Assembly (NCBI RefSeq): GCF_946221145.1
Contig: NZ_CAMIOH010000016.1
Span: 1 to 26,939 of the forward strand
DNA from: an uncultured Paracoccus sp.
GTDB taxonomy: Bacteria > Pseudomonadota > Alphaproteobacteria > Rhodobacterales > Rhodobacteraceae
Direction of reading: 5' to 3'
Length of the DNA stretch: 26,939 nucleotides
Shown here: piece by piece, positions 16,607-23,153 of the stretch
Position numbering within the stretch: the stretch's first letter is position 1
Layout of the letters: each line of letters opens with the position of its first letter
Position numbers and translations under genes: made by a program
The notes under the pieces: model-generated
Databases searched by the model: none
The model's input: the letters and a program-made list of their open reading frames with translations, nothing else
What the model was told of the DNA's origin: nothing

Positions 16607-17058
16607 AACGGCAACTCGGCGCTGTCCTTGATGGTGCTGACCAGCATCAGCGCATCGCTGTCGGCGACATGCGGCAGGGTCAGGATCCGGTCGCGATAGA
16701 TCTGCTGCCAATGGGCGATGTCGCGGGCGATCACCGACAGGCGCAGATCGACGCTGCCCAGAAAGGTCTGGATTTCCGTGACTTCGGGCACCTGCCGGGC
16801 GGCGGCGATGAATTCGTCGAAGGCGCGGGGATGGGTCTTGTCCAGCGTGAAGCGCAGGCTGACCTGCAATTCATAGCCCAGCTTGCGCCAGTCGATGCGC
16901 CCCTGAATGGCGGCGATGACGCCGGTGTCGCGCAGCTTTTCCACCCGCCGCCACAGGCTGGCCGGAGCGATGCCCGCCCGTTCCGCCAGCACCGCGTTCG
17001 AGGCTTCGGGATCGGCCAGCAAATGGCGCAATATGCGGTGATCGGTCGCGTCGGGCAT
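16603..17058 (-). CDS. Lrp/AsnC family transcriptional regulator (first of tandem pair)
   Basis: This 151-residue Lrp-type regulator has its DNA-binding helix-turn-helix at about 20-48 (SNAVLAERAGIAPASLWRRVEKL) and a RAM domain at about 63-140 (FLGSVDLRLSVIARD). It starts at ATG 17058 and faces ilvC across 129 bp. Its stop overlaps the GTG start of the second Lrp gene. Family members often sense amino acids and repress themselves. Position next to branched-chain amino acid synthesis makes a leucine, valine or isoleucine effector plausible but unproven. Confidence 0.93.
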   Translation of the reverse strand: MPDATDHRILRHLLADPEASNAVLAERAGIAPASLWRRVEKLRDTGVIAAIQGRIDWRKLGYELQVSLRFTLDKTHPRAFDEFIAAARQVPEVTEIQTFLGSVDLRLSVIARDIAHWQQIYRDRILTLPHVADSDALMLVSTIKDSAELPL

Positions 17059-17127
17059 GAATATTTCACTATCAACTCATTTCGGGCATGTCTATCGCAT
17101 GTCAGCGGCGAAAACTGATAAGATCAG
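17057..17127. promoter_or_regulatory. Divergent lrp-ilvC control region with possible operators
   Basis: This part of the 129-bp gap is locally AT-rich. ATGAATATTTCACTA (17057-17071) matches 12 of 15 positions of the E. coli Lrp consensus YAGHAWATTWTDCTR and overlaps the start codon of the first Lrp gene, as expected for self-control. A second element, CTGAT-AAG-ATCAG (17115-17127), is a perfect 5-bp inverted repeat. Both are readings by eye; Lrp paralogues differ in site preference. Confidence 0.35.
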
Positions 17128-17187
17128 GTACCGCTTCCGCCTGGCCCCGCGCTAAAACCCCGGCAGAGGGAAGGAAAGGATCATTCC

Positions 17188-18210
17188 ATGCGTGTCTACT
17201 ATGATCGCGATTGCGACGTTAACCTGATCAAGGACAAGAAGGTCGCCATTCTGGGCTATGGCTCGCAAGGCCATGCCCATGCGCTGAACCTGCGCGATTC
17301 CGGCGCCAAGAACCTGGTCGTCGCCCTGCGCGAGGGCAGCCCCTCGGCCAAGAAGGCCGAAGGCGAGGGCCTGAAGGTCATGGGCATCGCCGAGGCCGCC
17401 GCCTGGGCCGACCTGATCATGTTCACCATGCCGGACGAATTGCAGGCCGATACCTATCGCAAATACGTCCATGACAACCTGCGCGAAGGCGCGGCGATCG
17501 CCTTTGCGCACGGCCTGAACGTGCATTTCGGCCTGATCGAGCCGAAGCCGGGCGTCGATGTCATCATGATGGCCCCCAAAGGCCCCGGCCACACCGTGCG
17601 CGGCGAATATGTCAAGGGCGGCGGCGTGCCCTGCCTGGTCGCGGTGCACCAGGATGCCTCGGGCAAGGCGCAGGATCTGGCGCTGTCCTATTGTTCGGCC
17701 ATCGGCGGCGGCCGTTCGGGCATCATCGAGACCAATTTCCGCGAGGAATGCGAAACCGATCTGTTCGGCGAACAGGCGGTGCTGTGCGGCGGTCTGGTCG
17801 AACTGATCCGCTGCGGCTTCGAAACGCTGGTCGAGGCGGGCTATGAGCCCGAGATGGCCTATTTCGAATGCCTGCACGAGGTCAAGCTGATCGTCGACCT
17901 GATCTATGAAGGCGGCATCGCCAACATGGATTACTCGATCTCGAACACGGCGGAATTCGGACAATATGTGACCGGCCCGCGGATCCTGCCCTACGAGGAA
18001 ACCAAGGCCCGCATGAAAGCGGTGCTCGAGGACATTCAGCGCGGCAAGTTCGTGCGCGACTTCATGCTGGAAAACGCCGTGGGCCAGCCGACGCTCAAGG
18101 CGTCGCGCCGCGCCAATGACGAACACCAGATCGAACAGGTCGGCGCGAAGCTGCGCGAGATGATGCCGTGGATTTCCAAGGGCAAGATGGTCGACAAGGC
18201 CCGCAACTGA
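17188..18210 (+). CDS. ilvC: Ketol-acid reductoisomerase (class I, NADP-type)
   Basis: IlvC isomerises and reduces acetolactate or acetohydroxybutyrate, the second common step of valine, leucine and isoleucine synthesis. The 340 residues fit the short class I enzyme. The N-terminal Rossmann domain has LGYGSQGHAHALNL (from residue 22). Metal and substrate residues are in place: Asp191 and Glu195 (TDLFGEQ), Glu227 and Glu231 (YFECLHE), and Ser252. A strong ribosome binding site (GGAAGGAAAGG, about 17169-17179) precedes the ATG. It is transcribed away from the Lrp pair and is followed by a set of hairpins ending in an intrinsic terminator. Confidence 0.98.
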   Translation: MRVYYDRDCDVNLIKDKKVAILGYGSQGHAHALNLRDSGAKNLVVALREGSPSAKKAEGEGLKVMGIAEAAAWADLIMFTMPDELQADTYRKYVHDNLREGAAIAFAHGLNVHFGLIEPKPGVDVIMMAPKGPGHTVRGEYVKGGGVPCLVAVHQDASGKAQDLALSYCSAIGGGRSGIIETNFREECETDLFGEQAVLCGGLVELIRCGFETLVEAGYEPEMAYFECLHEVKLIVDLIYEGGIANMDYSISNTAEFGQYVTGPRILPYEETKARMKAVLEDIQRGKFVRDFMLENAVGQPTLKASRRANDEHQIEQVGAKLREMMPWISKGKMVDKARN

Positions 18211-18224
18211 TCGAGGCCGCAGAG

Positions 18225-18253
18225 GGGGGCTTTCGCCCCCGTCCCTTCGGGAC
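18225..18253 (+). other. Two small hairpins after ilvC
   Basis: GGGGGC-TTTC-GCCCCC (18225-18240) and GTCCC-TTC-GGGAC (18241-18253) follow the ilvC stop directly. The first resembles the hairpin after the agmatinase gene at 26834-26850. They lack T-runs and may protect the 3' end of the mRNA. Confidence 0.45.
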
Positions 18254-18261
18254 TCCCCCAA

Positions 18262-18310
18262 GGATATTTGGACCAGAATGAAAACCGCTTTCACTTTGGT
18301 CCAAATATCC
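18262..18310. repeat. Inverted repeat built from the GGATATTTG intergenic element
   Basis: GGATATTTGGACCA (18262-18275) is a perfect 14-bp inverted match to TGGTCCAAATATCC (18297-18310). The 21-nt centre contains a second stem TGAAA/TTTCA (18279-18283/18289-18293). A single copy of the core (GAGGATATTTG) occurs near the right end of the window. No transposase or terminal duplication is visible. Confidence 0.7.
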
Positions 18311-18332
18311 CGGGGGGCGCGCCGTCAGGCGC

Positions 18333-18357
18333 GGGGGGCTGGCCCCCCTTCTTTTTT
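18333..18357 (+). terminator. Intrinsic terminator of ilvC
   Basis: GGGGGG (18333-18338) pairs with CCCCCC (18343-18348) over CTGG, followed by TTCTTTTTT. This is a classic factor-independent terminator for the plus strand. It touches the stop codon of the convergent yghU gene. Confidence 0.8.
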
Positions 18358-19223
18358 CATGCGCCGCCCTGCAGCTTATCCTGCGTCCTGGTCTGAAAGT
18401 CGCTGGCCTCGTGGCGTTCCCACAATTGCTGTGACGGCTCGCCCGAGGTCTTGTTGACGATCAGCCCGCGCTGCACCGCCGGGCGGGCGGCGATCTCGTC
18501 ATACCAGCGGCGGACATGGGTATAGCCGGCACCATCCAGGAAGGTCGCCGCGTCGCCATAGACGCCGCCGACCGTCAGCCGCCCATACCACGGGAAAATC
18601 GCCATGTCGGCGATGGAATAGTCATCTCCGGCCATGAAGCGGTGGTCTGCCAGATGGCGGTTCAGCACATCCATCTGGCGCTTGGTTTCCATGGCATAGC
18701 GGTCGATGGCGTATTTGATCTTGACCGGCGCATAGGCATAGAAATGCCCGAAGCCGCCGCCGACGAAGGGCGCCGATCCCATCTGCCAGAACAGCCAGTT
18801 CAGCGTCTCGGTCCGGGCAGCGGGATCCGTCGGCAGGAAGGCCCCGAATTTCTCGGCCAGATACAGCAGGATCGACCCGGATTCGAACACCCGGCGCGGC
18901 GGCGTCACCGCATGGTCCGCAAGCGCGGGGATCTTGGAATTCGGGTTCACTTCGACAAAGCCGCTGCCGAATTGATCGCCATCGCCGATCCTGATCAGCC
19001 AGGCGTCGTATTCGGCGTCGAATCCCGCTTCCAGCAGTTCTTCCAGCAGGATCGTGACCTTCTGGCCATTCGGCGTGGCCAGCGAATACAGCTGCAACGG
19101 GTGCCTTCCGACCGGCAGGGCCTTGTCATGGGTCGGGCCTGCGACGGGCCGGTTGATGCTGGCGAACTGGCCGCCATTGCCCGGTTCCCAGGTCCAGACC
19201 TTGGGCGGTTCATAGTCGCTCAT
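18357..19223 (-). CDS. yghU: Glutathione S-transferase-like disulfide-bond oxidoreductase YghU
   Basis: YghU belongs to the Nu-class glutathione transferases, which bind two glutathione molecules and reduce disulfides and organic peroxides in the cytoplasm. From the ATG at 19223 the protein has 288 residues, the same as E. coli YghU, and matches it closely by eye (PPKVWTWEPGNGGQF, TPNGQKVTILLEELL, FESGSILLYLAEKFG, RHEASDFQT). The glutathione-binding TPNGQK motif and the thioredoxin-like then helical domain order are intact. AGGA lies 8-11 bp before the start; the open frame to 19286 is not family-like. It is divergent from the radical SAM gene. Natural substrates are unclear. Confidence 0.95.
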   Translation of the reverse strand: MSDYEPPKVWTWEPGNGGQFASINRPVAGPTHDKALPVGRHPLQLYSLATPNGQKVTILLEELLEAGFDAEYDAWLIRIGDGDQFGSGFVEVNPNSKIPALADHAVTPPRRVFESGSILLYLAEKFGAFLPTDPAARTETLNWLFWQMGSAPFVGGGFGHFYAYAPVKIKYAIDRYAMETKRQMDVLNRHLADHRFMAGDDYSIADMAIFPWYGRLTVGGVYGDAATFLDGAGYTHVRRWYDEIAARPAVQRGLIVNKTSGEPSQQLWERHEASDFQTRTQDKLQGGA

Positions 19224-19300
19224 CGGATATCCTGACGGTTTCTTCGGTCCTTGGATCAATGTGTGGCGCGTGTCGGCAAGGGTCAAGGCGGCTGGCGTTT

Positions 19301-19315
19301 GTTCTCTGAATGTTC
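19301..19315 (+). promoter_or_regulatory. Putative LexA (SOS) box, GTTC-N7-GTTC
   Basis: GTTC (19301-19304), seven bases, GTTC (19312-19315) is an exact match to the direct-repeat LexA box known from alphaproteobacteria such as Rhodobacter. It lies 13-27 bp before the radical SAM start codon. TCTAAT (19314-19319), a 5/6 match to the sigma-70 -10 element, overlaps it, so LexA would block the promoter. The start site would then fall close to the ATG, giving a very short leader. Confidence 0.6.
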
Positions 19316-19327
19316 TAATCTGCGAAG

Positions 19328-20407
19328 ATGCTGCCGCCCCGCAATCCCGACGAACGCCTGAAGGCCCGAGGCGCCGATACCCGCCCCGATGGCCGGTTCG
19401 AGCCGCATCACAGGCATCGCGATTCCGACGGCTGGGACATCCCCGAGGATCAGCATCTGCTGCGGACCGAGGTGACGGTCGAGCGGCCGCGCAGCATCAT
19501 CACCCGCAATACCTCGCCCGACATTTCCTTCGACCGGTCGATCAACCCCTATCGCGGCTGCGAGCATGGCTGCATCTATTGCTATGCCCGGCCCAGCCAC
19601 GCCTATCTGGGCCTGTCGCCGGGGCTGGATTTCGAAACCCGGATCACCGCGAAACCGGATGCCGCCGCGCTGCTGGCCCGCGAATTGGCGCGACCGTCCT
19701 ATCGCCCGGCCCCGATTGCCCTGGGGACCAATACCGACCCCTATCAGCCGGTCGAATCGAAGCTGGCGATCATGCCGGGGATCCTGCGGGTGCTGTCGGA
19801 CTGGAACCATCCGGCGACGCTGGTGACGCGCGGCCAGACGGTGCTGCGCGACGTGGCGCTGTGGGCGGAACTGGCGGCCAAGGGCATGGCGGCGGTGGGG
19901 ATCAGCATCACCACGCTGGACCCTGCACTGGCGCGCGCGATGGAACCCCGCGCCCCGGCCCCTGCGACCCGGCTGCGGATGATCCGCGCGCTGGCCGGGG
20001 CGGGGGTGCCGGTCCGGGTGATGGTCGCGCCGGTCATCCCGGTGCTGACCGAACCCGAGATCGAGGCGATCCTGACCGCCGCCCGCGACGCAGGCGCCAC
20101 CACCGCCAGCATGATCCCGCTGCGGCTGCCCTATGAGGTCGCGCCCTTGTTCCGCGACTGGCTGGACCGGCACCGCCCCGGCATGGCCGCGCATGTGATG
20201 AACCGGGTCCAGGCGATGCGCGGCGGGCGCGACAACGATCCGCGCTTTGGCCACCGCTTCAGGGGTCAGGGCGCCGAGGCCGATCTGGCCCTGCAACGTT
20301 TCCGCCTGGCCCGCAAGCGTCTGGCGTATCACAGCAACAGCGCGCCGCTGGATTGCAGCCGCTTTGGCCCGCCACCGCGCGCGGGCGATCAGCTGTCACT
20401 GTTCTAG
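19328..20407 (+). CDS. PA0069-family radical SAM protein (SPL/SplB-like, COG1533) with C-terminal clamp motif
   Basis: This 359-residue protein belongs to the radical SAM group related to spore photoproduct lyase. The iron-sulfur site CEHGCIYCYAR gives Cys78, Cys82 and Cys85 (CX3CX2C). The conserved N-terminal ARGA...RFE stretch (residues 13-25) and the downstream GTNTDPYQP and PVIPVLTEPEIE motifs are typical of the PA0069 branch. The function of the branch is unknown; a DNA repair role is often assumed from the SPL relationship. The last five residues are QLSLF, matching the bacterial beta-clamp-binding consensus QL(S/D)LF. A perfect SOS-type box sits at its promoter. No good ribosome binding site is visible. 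The stop codon shares CTAG with the stop of the convergent gene. Confidence 0.93.
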   Translation: MLPPRNPDERLKARGADTRPDGRFEPHHRHRDSDGWDIPEDQHLLRTEVTVERPRSIITRNTSPDISFDRSINPYRGCEHGCIYCYARPSHAYLGLSPGLDFETRITAKPDAAALLARELARPSYRPAPIALGTNTDPYQPVESKLAIMPGILRVLSDWNHPATLVTRGQTVLRDVALWAELAAKGMAAVGISITTLDPALARAMEPRAPAPATRLRMIRALAGAGVPVRVMVAPVIPVLTEPEIEAILTAARDAGATTASMIPLRLPYEVAPLFRDWLDRHRPGMAAHVMNRVQAMRGGRDNDPRFGHRFRGQGAEADLALQRFRLARKRLAYHSNSAPLDCSRFGPPPRAGDQLSLF

Positions 20408-21153
20408 CGTCGCGGCACGGCAGTTCGGGAAAATGCCGGCAGGGCCAGGGCCAGCAGCAGGGCGGACAACGGCAGCGAAAACAGAAAGCCCACCATCGCA
20501 TAGCCCAGGGCGCCGACGATTCCGCCCAGCACATAGGTTCCGATCAGCAACAGCAGGATCCGCAGCTTTGCCGGATCGACGCGGACCGCACTGCCTGGCC
20601 GGATCAGGCGATACAGTGCGCGGCCGCATTCGATGCCCACATCGGTGATCATGCCGGTCGCGTGGGTGGTGCGGATCCGCGCGCCGGAAATCTTGGTGAT
20701 CGTGGCGTTCTGCATGCCCATGATGAAGCACAGGCAGGCCAGGGCGAACAGCCGGCCCGGCAAGGTGGTAAAGACGCCGCCGAAGGCAAAGCAGGCAAGG
20801 CAGGCGCCCTGCACCGCCAGGGGCAGCGCGAATTGCCGCCGTCCCATCCTGTGCCGCGCCCAGTTCACCAGCACGGTGCTGAACGCCGCGCCGGTGGTAA
20901 AGGCGCCGATGGCCAGGATTGCCGTCGCCGTGATCAGCAGATTGCCGATCACCAGATTGTCGGCGATCTGCGACAGGTAACCGGTCATATGCGACGTGTA
21001 CTGCCCCAGGGCGAAAAACCCGCCCGCGTTCGAGGCCCCGGCGATCCCCGCCAGAAACAGCGCCAGGATGAAGTCGCTGCCTTGCGACCGCCGGTGACTG
21101 ACCAGCACCCTGGCCACCGCAAAGGGTCGGGACATGCGATTTCGTCTTGCCAT
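20404..21153 (-). CDS. DUF1275 (YoaK-like) membrane protein
   Basis: This 249-residue inner-membrane protein has about six hydrophobic segments and matches DUF1275 (YoaK): the first segment carries AGASNAGGFFALGQYTSHMTGYLSQIAD, and the middle has MGMQNATITKISGARIRTTHATGMITDVG. The family function is unknown; a transport role is only a guess. The start is ATG at 21153 or Met7 at 21135; neither has a clear ribosome binding site. It converges on the radical SAM gene, with both stop codons read from the same palindromic CTAG at 20404-20407. Confidence 0.88.
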   Translation of the reverse strand: MARRNRMSRPFAVARVLVSHRRSQGSDFILALFLAGIAGASNAGGFFALGQYTSHMTGYLSQIADNLVIGNLLITATAILAIGAFTTGAAFSTVLVNWARHRMGRRQFALPLAVQGACLACFAFGGVFTTLPGRLFALACLCFIMGMQNATITKISGARIRTTHATGMITDVGIECGRALYRLIRPGSAVRVDPAKLRILLLLIGTYVLGGIVGALGYAMVGFLFSLPLSALLLALALPAFSRTAVPRR

Positions 21154-21204
21154 GGCCGATGGTCTAGCGCGCCGGGCGCCGACTGTCAGCCGTCAGATGC
21201 AGTC

Positions 21205-22167
21205 TCAGCAGTCGCCGACCGAACTGAACCCGCCCAGCCGCGCGGCGATCTCCTCTAGCGACGGGCGGGGGCCGGGGGCCCGGGTTTCCAGGGCCTCGCG
21301 CATGGCGCGCAGGTGCGCCGGGGTGGTGCCGCAGCAGCCGCCGATGATCCGCACGCCCATGTCGCGCGCCAGGCAGGCGTAATCCGCCATGATTTCGGGC
21401 GTGCCGTCGTAATGCAGGTGCCCGTTTTCCAGATGCGGGATCCCGGCATTGCCCTTGGCGATGATCGGTCGTTCGTTGCCCGAGGCGACGAAATCGCGCA
21501 CCGTGCGCAGCAGATCCGCCGCGCCCACGCCGCAATTCGCACCATAGGCGATGGGCGGGTTCGGCAGCCGTTCCACCAGGGCCGACAGTTGCGCCGAGGT
21601 GACGCCCATGATCGTGCGGCCTGCGGTATCAAAGCTCATCATCCCGCACCAGGGCATGTCGGACAGGCGCGCGGCCTCGGCTGCGGCGCGGAATTCCTGT
21701 TCCGAACTGATGGTTTCCACCCACAGCAGATCGGCGCCGCCATCCCGCAGTGCCTCGGCCTGTTCGTGGAACATCTCGACCGCAAGGGCCTGGGACAGGC
21801 TGCCGATGGGGGCCAGGATCTCTCCGGTCGGGCCGATATTGCCGGCGACCACCACCTTGCGCCCCGCCGTATCGGCGATGCCGCGCGCCATCGCGGCACC
21901 GGCCAGGTTCAGTTCGCGCACGCGGTGGGCCGCGCCATGCAGGCCCAGGCGGCTGGCATTGCCGCCGAAGGTATTGGTCAGGAACAGATCGGCGCCCGCA
22001 TCAGCGGCATCCCGATACAGGCGGCGCACCAGATTGGGCTGGTCGGCATTCCACAATTCGGGGGCGATGTTCGATGCCAGCCCCATGTTGAACAGGTTGG
22101 TTCCCGTGGCCCCGTCCGCCATCAGCCAGTCGCGGCTGGCCAGAAGCTGGGAAAGCGGGTCGGTCAT
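21205..22167 (-). CDS. Homocysteine S-methyltransferase family protein (betaine-homocysteine type)
   Basis: Enzymes of this family transfer a methyl group to homocysteine to make methionine, using betaine, S-methylmethionine or, in MetH, methylcobalamin as donor. The 320-residue protein has the barrel start MADGATGTNLF and the three zinc cysteines: Cys212 in GANCGVG and Cys278-Cys279 in GGCCGTTP. It lacks the folate, B12 and activation domains of MetH. The start MTDPLSQLL at 22167 has AAGGA in front; the longer frame to 22257 is not family-like. Betaine is the likely donor given the usual Rhodobacterales annotation, but the sequence alone does not prove it. The protein ends in a Cys (GDC). 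Confidence 0.9.
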   Translation of the reverse strand: MTDPLSQLLASRDWLMADGATGTNLFNMGLASNIAPELWNADQPNLVRRLYRDAADAGADLFLTNTFGGNASRLGLHGAAHRVRELNLAGAAMARGIADTAGRKVVVAGNIGPTGEILAPIGSLSQALAVEMFHEQAEALRDGGADLLWVETISSEQEFRAAAEAARLSDMPWCGMMSFDTAGRTIMGVTSAQLSALVERLPNPPIAYGANCGVGAADLLRTVRDFVASGNERPIIAKGNAGIPHLENGHLHYDGTPEIMADYACLARDMGVRIIGGCCGTTPAHLRAMREALETRAPGPRPSLEEIAARLGGFSSVGDC

Positions 22168-22275
22168 GGGCTGTCCTTCGGTGTAATGCGCAAGGTCCGT
22201 CCAGGGACGGCTTCCGATCATCAGGTCCATGATATGTCTGGTTCCGGCAAGAAACAATTTCGACCAGAACGAAAA

Positions 22276-22304
22276 AGGGCCGCGCCGGTTTCCCGGGCGG
22301 CCCT
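22276..22304 (-). terminator. Intrinsic terminator of the rpsF-rpsR-rplI operon
   Basis: On the minus strand AGGGCCGC (22304-22297) pairs with GCGGCCCT (22283-22276). An inner CCGG-GAAA-CCGG tetraloop stem lies within it, and TTTTT follows. It lies 23 bp after the rplI stop. Confidence 0.85.
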
Positions 22305-22326
22305 GAACTTTGTGTGTGCGGCCGGA

Positions 22327-22911
22327 TCAGTTCCGGTCGTCGTCCTGGTCGTCATTCGCGGCGCCGATGTCGTCGAACAGTTCGGCGATCTCGAATTCGG
22401 CGGCGGCATCGGCCTCGGCGGCCAGTTCCTGGATCGACTTGCCCTGCGCCTGAAGCTCGGCTTCCTCGGCCGAACGGGCGACGTTCAGCACGATGGTCGC
22501 GTCAACCTCGGGGTGCAGCACGACGTTCACGTCGTGCAGGCCCAGTTCCTTGATCGGATGGTTCAGAACCACCTGCTTGCGGTCCAGCGTGAAGCCGGCC
22601 TCGGTCGCGGCATCGGCCGCGTCGCGGGTGGTCACGGACCCATACAGCGCACCGGCGTCCGAGGCGGACCGGATGACCACGAAGGTCTGGCCGTCCAGCT
22701 TGTCGGCGATCTTCTGGGCTTCGGCCTTGGTTTCGGCGTTCTGCGCCTGGAGTTGGACCTTGCGGGTCTCGAACGACTTGATGTTGGCGTCCGAGGCGCG
22801 CAGCGCCTTGCCCTGGGGCAGCAGGAAGTTGCGGGCAAAGCCCTCTTTCACGTTGACGACTTCGCCCATCTGGCCAAGTTTCGCCACGCGTTCCAGCAGG
22901 ATGACTTGCAT
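22327..22911 (-). CDS. rplI: 50S ribosomal protein L9, long form
   Basis: L9 binds 23S rRNA near the L1 stalk and helps keep the reading frame. The N-terminal domain begins MQVILLERVAKLGQMGEVVNVKEGFARNFLLP, the family signature. A long connecting helix (about 45-75) and the C-terminal domain follow. The protein has 194 residues against 149 in E. coli; the surplus is an acidic Ala/Glu/Asp tail (about 150-194, ending DDQDDDRN), as is common in related alphaproteobacteria. Last gene of the operon, 12 bp after rpsR, followed by a clear terminator. Confidence 0.98.
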   Translation of the reverse strand: MQVILLERVAKLGQMGEVVNVKEGFARNFLLPQGKALRASDANIKSFETRKVQLQAQNAETKAEAQKIADKLDGQTFVVIRSASDAGALYGSVTTRDAADAATEAGFTLDRKQVVLNHPIKELGLHDVNVVLHPEVDATIVLNVARSAEEAELQAQGKSIQELAAEADAAAEFEIAELFDDIGAANDDQDDDRN

Positions 22912-22923
22912 GTCCTTGTCCCC

Positions 22924-23151
22924 TTACTTCACGACATAGGGCAGCAGGGCCAGGAAGCGGGCGCGCTTGATGGCGCGGGCCAGCTCGCGCTGCTTCTTGG
23001 CCGAAACGGCGGTGATGCGCGACGGCACGATCTTGCCGCGTTCGCTGATATAGCGTTGCAGCAGGCGCGTGTCCTTGTAGTCGATGGCCGGGGCATTCTC
23101 GCCCGAGAACGGGCAGACCTTGCGGCGGCGGAAGAACGGTTTGTTCGCCAT
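22924..23151 (-). CDS. rpsR: 30S ribosomal protein S18
   Basis: S18 pairs with S6 on the platform of the small subunit. The 75-residue protein matches E. coli length and carries the signature of the family: RRRKVCPFSGENAPAIDYKD near the start and SRITAVSAKKQRELARAIKRAR in the second half. A cysteine (Cys13) is kept. It begins 2 bp after the rpsF stop; priB, which lies between these genes in E. coli, is absent. Confidence 0.98.
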   Translation of the reverse strand: MANKPFFRRRKVCPFSGENAPAIDYKDTRLLQRYISERGKIVPSRITAVSAKKQRELARAIKRARFLALLPYVVK

Positions 23152-23153
23152 GA

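Noticed and set aside
12630..16699. Long plus-strand frames opposite the yeh genes and the YgiC-like gene (626 and 612 codons)
   Set aside because: Low-complexity Gln/Arg/His-rich translations antisense to well-identified genes.
16145..17058. Tandem AsnC-like proteins as NirDL/GH or AhbAB siroheme decarboxylases
   Set aside because: Both have ordinary Lrp helix-turn-helix and RAM domains and there are no heme or nir genes nearby; they sit next to ilvC.
17115..17127. CTGAT-AAG-ATCAG before ilvC as an FNR box
   Set aside because: The spacer is 3 bp, not 4, and ilvC is not a typical FNR target; kept only as a possible operator.
18225..18357. Hairpin-rich stretch after ilvC as a mobile element end
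   Set aside because: No transposase, no target-site duplication; the last hairpin is an ordinary terminator and the central one fits a dispersed intergenic repeat.
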